A stretch of 10,737 nt of DNA from Elusimicrobiota bacterium (GTDB lineage: Bacteria; Ratteibacteria; UBA8468; B48-G9; JAFGKM01). The translations under genes and the position numbers were made by a program. Numbering within the stretch: position 1 is the stretch's first letter; each line of letters starts with the position of its first letter. Positions 1 through 7,515 of this stretch are shown in pieces. Under the pieces are notes generated by a model. That model did no database searches. It was not told the origin of the DNA and was given only the letters and a program-made list of their open reading frames with translations. The stretch spans positions 1 through 10,737 of the forward strand of contig JAAYXZ010000149.1 in assembly GCA_012515635.1 (NCBI GenBank). The letters run 5' to 3'.

Positions 1-2959
1 AGCCCAAGCCCTGAATGGTCTGACGCACCAACGCAATATAGTCAAGCCAGTCAGATGCGTAAAGCAAGCTTGCTCCGTCATAGATAACCGCTATCTCGGT
101 ATTCCTTGTCCTGTCCAGCGACATTGCAAGTGTGCTTATCTCCGATGCCTCAGCTATACCTTGGAATATTGTGTCGTTCTCAAACCATCCGTCAAATTGC
201 ATCTCAAACCAATAACTGTATGCGCCATTGGTGACGGAGCGGATAAAACTTTTGCGGAACATCATAAGGTCGCCCCACTCGTCCAGAGAAGATCCTAAGT
301 CCCTGTACCCTAATTCGGATGTCCTGAGGTCTGCTTCAATCAGATATGTCTTGTTATGTAAAAGAAGGGAACCCATCGGAGCATTGACATAAAGCGGTTC
401 GCCTTCCCATCTGCCCTGATATGCCCACGGGTCTGCCCAAAAATCTATCCACTCTGACGCTAAAACCTCATCAAAATATGACTGACCCTCCATCTTATAA
501 CCGATTATTCCTGTGGGGCCGTAAAACGCGCCTGTCAGCATCTTGTTGTCTGTCGCTGTCTTGAATGTCCTGCAAAGATATATCATACGGCGGCTCAACT
601 CCCTGCTCATGCTTATATAATAGTCAACAACCCTCTGATTATTGCCAACACCAGGGTTACGGAAATAGCCGAATTGACCTTGCTGATAACTTACAGGAGG
701 AAACTCGCTTACACTGTTGGGAACATCTACCCCGCGCTCTGCCAGTGTCGGGATGGTTATTGTGTCAAAGGTTACACTTGCGTTATTCCATGCGGCTCGC
801 AAAGCGCTTACTGTTACATATTTCTCTTCTGCGTATTCTTTATACCGTTGAAGCATAATATCACTGAAATCAATACAATAAGTTTCATAATTAAAATCAC
901 CCCACCACAGCCATTGACCGCATGTGCCCGCTCCTATAATTATGCCGATTACACTATCCTTGTATGATTTTGTGGATAAGACCTTAGCCAGGTCAACCAA
1001 CCCCTGCGCCGCCTGTCTTTCCCATACATGAGATGCCAAAGAGTATCGGGGAGTATTGGGGTCGGTTAAATACGCTTGTGCCGGGTTATTCCAATGTCCA
1101 CCTGTAGTTCCGTCATTAAATTTAACCACTTCTGTTGGGTGCCGCGAGGCAAATGCATCTCCTGCGCGAAATCCCACCCTTAGCAAAAATTTTGTCTCTG
1201 GATTACGCTCAAGTATCGCGGATATCTGCTCATCTGCCATATGCATCTGCACCTTACCTCCTGGAACATCAAGGTCTATCCATGCCTCTGCCTGCTGGAT
1301 GTTCACTCCTGCAAGTGTTAATTTATTAAGGTGCGTTTCATGGCTTGACACATCCGGCCACTGCCAAAAACCGTATTCGGTAAATAAATAACCGAAATAT
1401 CCTGTGGAACCGGGAATAGGAACTTCATTGAGCAACATACCAGGATTATTGCTGACATTACCCATAGTAGCAGGATTGGTAGGGATATAAACAGCTTCAA
1501 GGTCTTCTATCCATTCATCTCTGGTCTTCTCCCCAAAGGTGTAAAGTTTCACCCATTGTATATACCCTTGGAAAAACCAATCAAAACCGGGAAAATCACC
1601 TATATAAATCTTACGGTCCACAATCGGATTGTGTGGCGGAGGATCTGGGTCATCCATCTCTTCCAATAATTGATCATTAATGTAAATTTTAAGTTGACCA
1701 GCATTTCTAACTGCTTTTACAGTTACCCATTGATTAGAAGGCAGTGTATAACTCAAGGTAGTCCAAGGACCTTTAGTATACCCAAAATATTGACCATTAA
1801 GATGATAACCAATTGCTCCAAAATATCCGCCAAATATAGCTTTGGTCCAATGGTCTGGTGTTATGTAAACACGCGCTTCTATAGCGCAACCGTCTGTTAG
1901 GTCAAGTTCTTCAGGAGGAATTATCTGCATATAACCGCTTGTTCCGTTAAACGAGGCGGCTTGCATCCCTGCATTCCATGATACTCCTGAGCTGCATGTC
2001 CCTTGAGGAAAATAGCCCATTTTATCCACAACATCAATACTTGTAGTAAAATCCCACCAGCCAATAAGAGATTCTGACATAGGGGTATCTGACTCAAATG
2101 TTGCATAAATTGTATAGCTGCCATCCATCCTAATTGTAGTTGAAGCATTATAAGGATCGTCTATTTTTCCGGTATCACCCTTCCATTCCTTAAAATGATA
2201 TTTATCTGCCGCAGCTGCTTGAATATCTACTACCGTTCCAAGATCATATTCATAAGTACCTGTCCCTTCGCTAGGGAGAACAATACTGCCGCCTTTATGG
2301 GCTGATATTGTCAGATTTGCTTTATCAGGTAGATCTTGAAAAGTGTAAAGTTTCACCCATTTGATATATCCCTGCATACACCAGTCAATGCCGGGACAAT
2401 TACCGATATAAACCCTGTTATCCGCAAGATTTGGAGTGTAACCCGGGTCATCCATACTTTGTTGCTCTACTCCATCAACATAAATTTTGAGTTTTCCGCC
2501 TTGCCTCTCTCCCTTTAAGATTATCCATTGACCACCCGGTATCGTATAACAATTTAACGCAACCCAACCACCGAGAGGATTATACGCAAAATATTGACCG
2601 CTTAGGGAATAACCTACATTTCCGAAAAAACCGCCGAATACGGTTTTAGCCCACGGGTCGTCAGGAGGAAAATAGACCCGCGCCTCTATTATGCAGCCAT
2701 CTGTTAGATCAACATTGGAAGGGCAAGTTAATCTGATATAACCTGTGCCATCAAATGAGGCGGCTCCTTCTCCGGCATTCCACGATACGCCTCCTACAAC
2801 TGTACCGTTAGTAAAATTACCTGTTGCATCCGCCAGATTTAGAGATGATTCAAAGTCCCAGTGACCAACAAGAGACGGCACATCTCCCGCCACTAAAACA
2901 CCTTTTAATAGAAATAAGAAGATTATCCCTAAGAAAAATATGGTCTTTTTAATACGCAT
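1..2959 (-). CDS. Secreted LamG - InlB repeat - LamG - GH42-like glycosidase protein (partial, C-terminus off left edge)
   Basis: I translated this frame line by line: it is open without a stop from ATG at 2959 to the window edge (986 full codons). The start follows AAGGAGG at 2967-2973 with 7 bases spacing. Residues 1-25 form a signal peptide (RIKK, hydrophobic core, likely cut after VLVA). Residues 30-207 and 298-475 are two concanavalin A-like/LamG jelly-roll domains (GHWDF and GWWDF starts, DLTDGC-IEARVY, MDDP, WVKLYTF ends). Residues about 211-289 resemble a divergent InlB B-repeat (LTISAHKGG, KYHFKEWKGD). From about 500 onward the sequence resembles GH42-type clan A barrels, with a GAGTCGQWLWW segment (Q682), a YLIEADLRT segment (E875, nucleophile candidate) and NTEIAVIYD near the edge. 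The inferred role is binding and perhaps cleaving extracellular glycans. Domain layout is well supported. Enzymatic activity is uncertain because the expected acid/base position holds Gln and the C-terminus is missing. Confidence 0.85.
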   Translation of the reverse strand, partial: MRIKKTIFFLGIIFLFLLKGVLVAGDVPSLVGHWDFESSLNLADATGNFTNGTVVGGVSWNAGEGAASFDGTGYIRLTCPSNVDLTDGCIIEARVYFPPDDPWAKTVFGGFFGNVGYSLSGQYFAYNPLGGWVALNCYTIPGGQWIILKGERQGGKLKIYVDGVEQQSMDDPGYTPNLADNRVYIGNCPGIDWCMQGYIKWVKLYTFQDLPDKANLTISAHKGGSIVLPSEGTGTYEYDLGTVVDIQAAAADKYHFKEWKGDTGKIDDPYNASTTIRMDGSYTIYATFESDTPMSESLIGWWDFTTSIDVVDKMGYFPQGTCSSGVSWNAGMQAASFNGTSGYMQIIPPEELDLTDGCAIEARVYITPDHWTKAIFGGYFGAIGYHLNGQYFGYTKGPWTTLSYTLPSNQWVTVKAVRNAGQLKIYINDQLLEEMDDPDPPPHNPIVDRKIYIGDFPGFDWFFQGYIQWVKLYTFGEKTRDEWIEDLEAVYIPTNPATMGNVSNNPGMLLNEVPIPGSTGYFGYLFTEYGFWQWPDVSSHETHLNKLTLAGVNIQQAEAWIDLDVPGGKVQMHMADEQISAILERNPETKFLLRVGFRAGDAFASRHPTEVVKFNDGTTGGHWNNPAQAYLTDPNTPRYSLASHVWERQAAQGLVDLAKVLSTKSYKDSVIGIIIGAGTCGQWLWWGDFNYETYCIDFSDIMLQRYKEYAEEKYVTVSALRAAWNNASVTFDTITIPTLAERGVDVPNSVSEFPPVSYQQGQFGYFRNPGVGNNQRVVDYYISMSRELSRRMIYLCRTFKTATDNKMLTGAFYGPTGIIGYKMEGQSYFDEVLASEWIDFWADPWAYQGRWEGEPLYVNAPMGSLLLHNKTYLIEADLRTSELGYRDLGSSLDEWGDLMMFRKSFIRSVTNGAYSYWFEMQFDGWFENDTIFQGIAEASEISTLAMSLDRTRNTEIAVIYDGASLLYASDWLDYIALVRQTIQGLG
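1535..2068 (-). repeat. LamG repeat unit 2 (residues 298-475 of the large secreted protein)
   Basis: Second copy of the duplicated LamG domain, closest to the catalytic-like region. It keeps the GVSWNAG, DLTDGC, IEARVY, GQYF, LKIY, MDDP, YIG and WVKLYTF blocks of unit 1, with small compensating insertions (an extra Ser in GTSGY, DPPPHNP replacing YTPNLAD) and deletions. Divergence of about half the residues means the duplication is not recent. Confidence 0.85.
2339..2872 (-). repeat. LamG repeat unit 1 (residues 30-207 of the large secreted protein)
   Basis: This is the first of two 534-base units in the same reading frame. It encodes one LamG/concanavalin-like domain and aligns end to end with the unit at 1535-2068 with no net length change. 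By hand alignment about half the residues are identical, and the shared 19-base word gtgtaaagtttcacccatt (2343-2361 here, 1539-1557 in the other copy) shows similarity at DNA level too. The natural reading is an internal tandem duplication separated by the InlB-like repeat. Confidence 0.85.
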
Positions 2960-3068
2960 AGCCCTTCCTCCTTATTGGATAACTAATCGTATGGTTTAAT
3001 TGGTTAACTTTGTGTGGTTTTGCTCTCTGCCGCGAATTTTTGGTATTTGCATTGGACTTCATCATTTA

Positions 3069-3097
3069 TTTGTACTATGTATTGTATATTTTGTCAA
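3069..3097 (-). promoter_or_regulatory. Candidate promoter for the large secreted protein gene
   Basis: Read on the minus strand there is a perfect TTGACA (3097-3092), a 17-base spacer and TACAAA (3074-3069). The -35 is consensus and the spacing ideal, but the -10 matches only 4 of 6 bases and lacks the conserved final T. Transcription would start near 3062, giving a leader of about 100 bases before the SD at 2967-2973. I see no strong hairpin in that leader. Confidence 0.45.
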
Positions 3098-3214
3098 GTT
3101 TGTTCATTTATTGCCTGAAAATACCTAAAAACACATAAGTTTATCAAAAAATGTGAAAAGAGAGAGTGTTTTTACTTTTTATTTTTGTTATTTATGTTTT
3201 TTAGTGATTTGGAT

Positions 3215-3220
3215 TATAAT
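3215..3220 (+). promoter_or_regulatory. Candidate -10 element for ruvX
   Basis: A perfect TATAAT lies 35 bases before the ruvX start codon in a very AT-rich stretch. No good -35 sits 16-18 bases upstream (TTTATG or TTATGT only). A start site near 3227 would give a leader of about 29 bases carrying AAAGGA at 3239-3244. The rest of the 2960-3255 spacer shows only AT-rich tracts. Confidence 0.4.
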
Positions 3221-3255
3221 AAAAAAAATAGAAATGAGAAAGGAATAACAAAAAG

Positions 3256-3681
3256 ATGAGGATACTTTGTTTAGACGTAGGGGACAAATGGGTAGGAGTG
3301 GCTGTAAGTGATGAGACAAAAACACTGGCAAGAGGACTTAGTAAAATTGACCGCGGTGAACAAGAGACAGAAAAAATAAAAGCGCTTATAACAAAATATG
3401 CGGTAGAGAGTGTTATTTATGGGCTTCCTTTGCGAATGGATGGCTCTATCAGCAACCAGACAGAAAAGACAATGGCCTTTATAGAGAAACTGAAAAATGA
3501 TATTACTATCCCTTTTATACCTTTTGACGAACGGATGAGTTCCCATCAAGCAGAGACAATAATGATAGAGGCGGACTTAAGCAGAAGAAAAAGAAAAAAA
3601 TTTATAGATAAACTTTCAGCGCAGATAATACTGCAAAATTATCTTGACTCAATTAAAGAAGATGAGATGGAAGAGTTTTAA
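3256..3681 (+). CDS. ruvX: RuvX/YqgF-family pre-16S rRNA nuclease / Holliday junction resolvase-like protein
   Basis: The 141-residue length and all family motifs fit the YqgF/RuvX RNase H-fold family, known for processing the 5' end of 16S rRNA and also annotated as a putative Holliday junction resolvase; it is cytoplasmic. Visible motifs are LDVGDKWVGVAVSD at 6-19 (catalytic Asp7), YGLPLRMDGS at 55-64, FDERMSSHQAE at 90-100 (Asp91, Glu100) and IDKLSAQIILQNYL at 117-130 (Asp118, the last acidic catalytic position). The usual Lys-Arg of the first motif reads Lys-Trp here (W12). The SD is AAAGGA, 11 bases before ATG, which is rather long spacing. A short acidic tail (KEDEMEEF) ends the protein. 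It is a single-gene unit, convergent with the malic enzyme gene with only 6 bases between the stops. Confidence 0.93.
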   Translation: MRILCLDVGDKWVGVAVSDETKTLARGLSKIDRGEQETEKIKALITKYAVESVIYGLPLRMDGSISNQTEKTMAFIEKLKNDITIPFIPFDERMSSHQAETIMIEADLSRRKRKKFIDKLSAQIILQNYLDSIKEDEMEEF

Positions 3682-3687
3682 GATTTA

Positions 3688-4845
3688 TTATTCAATCCAA
3701 GCAGAAGCAACACTCTCTGAAACTTTTTTTGCCACATTTTTATCCAGTGCAGACGGAATAATATAATCGGCAGAGAGTTTGTTTTCTGACACATAGTTAG
3801 CTATTGCATAGCTAGCCGCAAGTTTCATTTTCTCTGTAATCTTTTTTGCCCTCACATCAAAAGCACCTCGAAAAATACCTGGAAATGCAAGCAGATTGTT
3901 TATTTGGTTCTCCATATCGCTTCTTCCTGTTCCCACTATAACTGCACCTGCATTCTTTGCCTTTTCAGGCATAATTTCAGGGACAGGGTTGGATAAAGCA
4001 AAGACAACTGCTCCTTTATTCATTACTCTTATCATTTCCTCACTTACAGTATCAGGTCCTGAAACTCCTATAAAAACATCGGCTTCTCTCATCGCATCAA
4101 TAAGAGTCCCGCTATTGGAAGGAGATAAGTATTTTTGGATTTCCTCTTTCGCAAAATTCATATTTTCTTTTCTGCCTTGATAGATAATACCACTTCTGTC
4201 GCACAACAACATTTTCCTTGCCCCTGAATAATAAAGGAATTTTACTATTGCAATGCCGGCAGACCCTGCTCCATTTATCACTATTTTTATATCTTCTATT
4301 TTTTTGGCAAGTAGTTTGAGCGCATTTATAAGAGCAGCGAGAACAACAACAGCAGTCCCATGCTGGTCATCATGAAAGACAGGTATAGAGAGTGTCTCTA
4401 AAAGACGGGTTTCTATAGTAAAACACCGCGGAGCGGATATGTCTTCAAGATTAATTCCTCCGAATGTCGGAGAGATAATGGTTATTGCTTTTATAATTTC
4501 CTCAGTATCCTGGCTTGATAAACACACAGGAATAGCGTCCACGCCACCAAACTCTTTGAAAAGGATTGCTTTCCCTTCCATTACTGGTAACGCAGCCTCA
4601 GCCCCTATATTGCCAAGCCCTAATACCGCACTGCCGTCTGTAATAACCGCAACAGTACTCCATTTTGAAGTATATTCATAAACAGATGCTTTATTTTTGT
4701 ATATTTCTCTGCACGGTTCTGCAACACCAGGAGTATAGGCAAGGGAAAGATCTTGATTATTGTTAAGCGGGACTTTTGATGCTATCTCTATCTTGCCCCT
4801 TGCCTCTTTGTGCAATTTTAATGATTCGGAATAAACCTTGTCCAT
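3688..4845 (-). CDS. NAD(P)-dependent malic enzyme, short single-domain form
   Basis: It catalyses oxidative decarboxylation of malate to pyruvate and CO2 in the cytoplasm with a divalent metal. The 385 residues match the short bacterial/archaeal form, without the C-terminal phosphotransacetylase-like domain of long MaeB. The substrate domain shows SLAYTPGVAEPC (Tyr37), MEGKAILFKEFGGVDAIP (Lys92, catalytic Lys) and metal-binding NLEDISAPR (E134, D135) and FHDDQHGT (158-164). The NAD(P) domain shows VINGAGSAGIA (189-199) with an acidic residue (D216) at the end of the next strand, which often favours NAD over NADP. SNPVPE (285-290) and FPGIFRGA (321-328) are also typical. ATG lies 11 bases after the hppA stop, with a weak GAAGAA ribosome site overlapping the end of hppA, so it is the last gene of the minus operon. 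Cofactor preference is inference. Confidence 0.94.
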   Translation of the reverse strand: MDKVYSESLKLHKEARGKIEIASKVPLNNNQDLSLAYTPGVAEPCREIYKNKASVYEYTSKWSTVAVITDGSAVLGLGNIGAEAALPVMEGKAILFKEFGGVDAIPVCLSSQDTEEIIKAITIISPTFGGINLEDISAPRCFTIETRLLETLSIPVFHDDQHGTAVVVLAALINALKLLAKKIEDIKIVINGAGSAGIAIVKFLYYSGARKMLLCDRSGIIYQGRKENMNFAKEEIQKYLSPSNSGTLIDAMREADVFIGVSGPDTVSEEMIRVMNKGAVVFALSNPVPEIMPEKAKNAGAVIVGTGRSDMENQINNLLAFPGIFRGAFDVRAKKITEKMKLAASYAIANYVSENKLSADYIIPSALDKNVAKKVSESVASAWIE

Positions 4846-4856
4846 TTTAAGTTCTT

Positions 4857-6932
4857 CTATTTAAAGAGTGTGTTGTGCATAATAAACGATGCAAAGACAA
4901 TGGCTATTATGGACATCAGCTTTATAAGGATATTCAGTGAAGGACCGGCAGTATCTTTGAATGGGTCGCCCACTGTATCGCCTGTTACGGAGGCCTTGTG
5001 CGCATCGGTTCCCTTGCCTCCAAAATTACCGTTCTCTATATATTTTTTTGCGTTATCCCATGAGGCGCCTGCATTTGCCATCATAACAGCAAGAACAAAA
5101 CCGCCTGCCATTGCCCCCACTAAAAGCCCCATCAATGCATCCAATCCAAGCAAAAGACCGACCACTATAGGCAGTATTACGGTAATAACAGCTGGCTTGA
5201 GCATCTCTTTCTGCGCTGACTTTGTGCATATATCTACCGCTCTTGCATAATCGGGTTTTGCCTTGCCCTCTATCAACCCTGCTATCTCTTTAAATTGCCG
5301 TCTTACCTCCGCCACTATATCCTGCGCTGTTTTACCTACGGCTCGCAAAGCCAAGGAAGAGAAGAACATCGGATACATCACACCGATAAAAATACCCGAA
5401 AGAATACGGACATTCATTACAGAAAGGTCCATCTTTCCACCCAACATAATGATCTGCTCCTTAAAAGCGGCAATAAGCGCAAGAGTGGTAAGAGCTGCAG
5501 AACCAATAGCAAATCCTTTGCCTGTCGCGGCTGTGGTGTTTCCAAGAGAATCCAACGCATCTGTTCTTTGTCTGACAAACGGCGGCTGGTGCGACATCTC
5601 TGCATTACCTCCTGCATTATCCGCTACAGGACCATAGGAGTCCGTAGCAAGTGTTATTCCAAGCGTACTCAGAAGCCCTACACCCGCAAGCCCTATACCA
5701 TAAAGCCCTACAGACGGGTTATTAGCTCCACCGGCAAACAGATAAGCGCCAACAGTTGCAACAACTATTACCAAAATAGGTAATAATGTGGAGTTCATAC
5801 CTGTGGCTATACCTTCAATAATAACAGTTGCATGCCCTGTAAGAGCTGATTGCGCCACGTTTTGTGTGGGTTTATAACTATCCGATGTGTAGTATTCGGT
5901 AAAAAATCCTATAAGAAGTCCTGCTATTACACCACATATAACAGAACCAAATATCCGTTTATGTTCCGCACCCAGTATCATCGTAATTGCAAAATAGGAT
6001 GCAATAATCACAAGAATAGCTGCAATATATGTGCCTTTTCTAAGCGCCATTAACAGATTGGCCTGCGTCGCTTCTTCTTTCACGCTTACAAAGAAAGAAC
6101 CGATGATAGAAGTAAATATACCAAGCGCGGCTATGGCTAAAGGCAGAGAGATTCCTTTAAATCCAAGTCCTGCTGATACAGCCAACGCCATAGTGGCTAC
6201 TATTGAACCAACATATGATTCGTAAAGGTCTGCGCCCATACCTGCTATATCCCCAACATTATCACCAACGTTATCTGCTATAACTGCAGGATTTCTTGGG
6301 TCATCTTCAGGTATGCCAACCTCCACTTTTCCTATAAGGTCTGCTCCAACATCTGCGCCTTTCGTGTAGATGCCTCCGCCCAATCTTGCAAAAAGCGCCT
6401 GTGCGCTCGCACCCATACCGAAAGAGACCATTGTGGTTGCAATAAAACTAAGGTCTGCATTAAAATATCTTACAAAAGAATACCCCGCGCTTATAAAAAA
6501 CAACGCAAGTCCTACAACAATTAATCCCATAACCAGACCTGAAGAGAATGCCACCCTTAATGCTTCATTAAGGGAATTTTTTGCCGCATATGTTGTTCTG
6601 GCAGAAGAATTGGTTGCTACTGTCATGCCTATGTAACCGCTTAAAGCGGAGAAAAATCCTCCAAAAAGAAAAGAGATAGGAATAAATATATTTGTATATC
6701 CTAATTTTGTCAAAACAAGCAGAATAACAAACACTACTCCGAAGAAGATACTAACTCCTTGATATTGTCTTACAAGGTATGCCTTTGCCCCTACCTTTAC
6801 TGCATGTGCTATCTCTACCATTTCGGGTGTTCCTTCTGATTTTCTCATAATACTTTTTACGAGAATACCCGTAAATGCTATTGCTATCAACGAACTAATC
6901 AACGCAAAAACCTGTATTCCTACTCCGTCCAT
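4857..6932 (-). CDS. hppA: Membrane-bound ion-translocating pyrophosphatase, K+-dependent type, probably Na+-pumping
   Basis: An integral membrane enzyme that hydrolyses pyrophosphate and pumps H+ or Na+ outward; 691 residues is normal for bacteria. The pyrophosphate and magnesium site is intact: GGGIYTKGADVGADLIGKVE (185-204), EDDPRNPAVIADNVGDNVGD (209-228), the ATDSYGPVADNAGGNAEM stretch (429-446) and TGDTVGDPFKDTAGPSLN near the C-terminus. GNTTAATGKG (464-473) has Ala at 468, where K+-independent enzymes carry Lys, so K+-dependence is expected. ADLYESYVGS (234-243) places Glu238 where the Na+-pumping Thermotoga-type enzymes have their gating Glu; plant H+-type enzymes have it one helical turn later. 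Many hydrophobic segments cover the whole length. The start has a GGGGG ribosome site at 6941-6945, 8 bases away, and follows pth by 22 bases. Family is certain; the ion is inference. Confidence 0.96.
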   Translation of the reverse strand: MDGVGIQVFALISSLIAIAFTGILVKSIMRKSEGTPEMVEIAHAVKVGAKAYLVRQYQGVSIFFGVVFVILLVLTKLGYTNIFIPISFLFGGFFSALSGYIGMTVATNSSARTTYAAKNSLNEALRVAFSSGLVMGLIVVGLALFFISAGYSFVRYFNADLSFIATTMVSFGMGASAQALFARLGGGIYTKGADVGADLIGKVEVGIPEDDPRNPAVIADNVGDNVGDIAGMGADLYESYVGSIVATMALAVSAGLGFKGISLPLAIAALGIFTSIIGSFFVSVKEEATQANLLMALRKGTYIAAILVIIASYFAITMILGAEHKRIFGSVICGVIAGLLIGFFTEYYTSDSYKPTQNVAQSALTGHATVIIEGIATGMNSTLLPILVIVVATVGAYLFAGGANNPSVGLYGIGLAGVGLLSTLGITLATDSYGPVADNAGGNAEMSHQPPFVRQRTDALDSLGNTTAATGKGFAIGSAALTTLALIAAFKEQIIMLGGKMDLSVMNVRILSGIFIGVMYPMFFSSLALRAVGKTAQDIVAEVRRQFKEIAGLIEGKAKPDYARAVDICTKSAQKEMLKPAVITVILPIVVGLLLGLDALMGLLVGAMAGGFVLAVMMANAGASWDNAKKYIENGNFGGKGTDAHKASVTGDTVGDPFKDTAGPSLNILIKLMSIIAIVFASFIMHNTLFK

Positions 6933-6954
6933 TTTCTTTTCCCCCTTTTTTTTC

Positions 6955-7515
6955 TCAGGCGTTATATAAACTCATTGCTTTTTCAATACCGCTTTTCATA
7001 ATCTCTTCTACAGATAGTATTGCCTTTTCCAAGCCCTGTTCAACCAGATGTTTTTCTTCCTTCAGAAAAGGGGATAGGACATAATCTATGTATGGGACGC
7101 TAATATTCTCACCGCATATTCCTACCCTTATCCGTATAAATTCCTTACTACCTAATTCGTTTACTACCGAAAGAACACCTTTATGTCCACCTGGACTCTT
7201 CCCTTTTGTAATTTTTATATCCCCCAGAGAGACATCAAGCTCATCATGTATTATTATATAATTCTCAACACTAATACCGAATCTGTCAAAAGCGCTTTTC
7301 ACTGCTATGCCACTTTCATTCATAAATGTCTTGGGTTTGATAAGAACAGATTTGGACTTTATTATCTTTGTTTCCCAACCCCTATAATAATGTGTTTTTA
7401 TAACCTTTGAAGGAAGATATTTTCTCCTTAATAAATCAATAACTCTAAATCCTATATTATGCCTTGTGCTGCCGTATCCAATTTTAGGATTACCGAGTCC
7501 AACTATGATTTTCAC
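6955..7515 (-). CDS. pth: Peptidyl-tRNA hydrolase
   Basis: Releases tRNA from prematurely dropped peptidyl-tRNA; monomeric, cytoplasmic. The 186 residues match bacterial Pth. Key parts are VGLGNP (5-10, Asn9), TRHNIGF with catalytic His19 (17-23), KPKTFMNESG with Asn66 (60-69) and HDELD with Asp91 (90-94). The SPGGHKGVLSV loop (107-117) has Lys112 where E. coli has Asn114 (GGHNG), one of its substrate-contacting residues. The start is GTG at 7513-7515: its GTGA overlaps the TGA stop of the upstream L25 gene, with only a weak purine-rich site (GAGAAAGA) before it. Translational coupling to L25 is therefore likely. rplY/ctc next to pth is a well-known bacterial gene order, which supports both calls. 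Confidence 0.96.
   Translation of the reverse strand: MKIIVGLGNPKIGYGSTRHNIGFRVIDLLRRKYLPSKVIKTHYYRGWETKIIKSKSVLIKPKTFMNESGIAVKSAFDRFGISVENYIIIHDELDVSLGDIKITKGKSPGGHKGVLSVVNELGSKEFIRIRVGICGENISVPYIDYVLSPFLKEEKHLVEQGLEKAILSVEEIMKSGIEKAMSLYNA

Noticed and set aside
565..2148. Short open frames on both strands within the large secreted protein gene.
   Set aside because: The 986-codon minus-strand frame carries recognisable domains throughout; the others are out-of-frame by-products without SD sequences.
2960..3255. A possible small RNA or riboswitch in the AT-rich divergent spacer.
   Set aside because: I found no stable stem-loop, conserved aptamer sequence or terminator; only promoter-like elements and homopolymer-rich stretches.
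3682..3687. A bidirectional terminator between the convergent ruvX and malic enzyme genes.
   Set aside because: Only 6 bases separate the stops and no hairpin with a T tract is visible there or just inside either gene.
4870..5250. Long open frames on the plus strand opposite hppA and the malic enzyme gene (for example 4870-5250, 5263-5637, 5295-5783, 3896-4180).
   Set aside because: They lie antisense to strongly conserved genes, have no ribosome sites, and their translations show no family resemblance.
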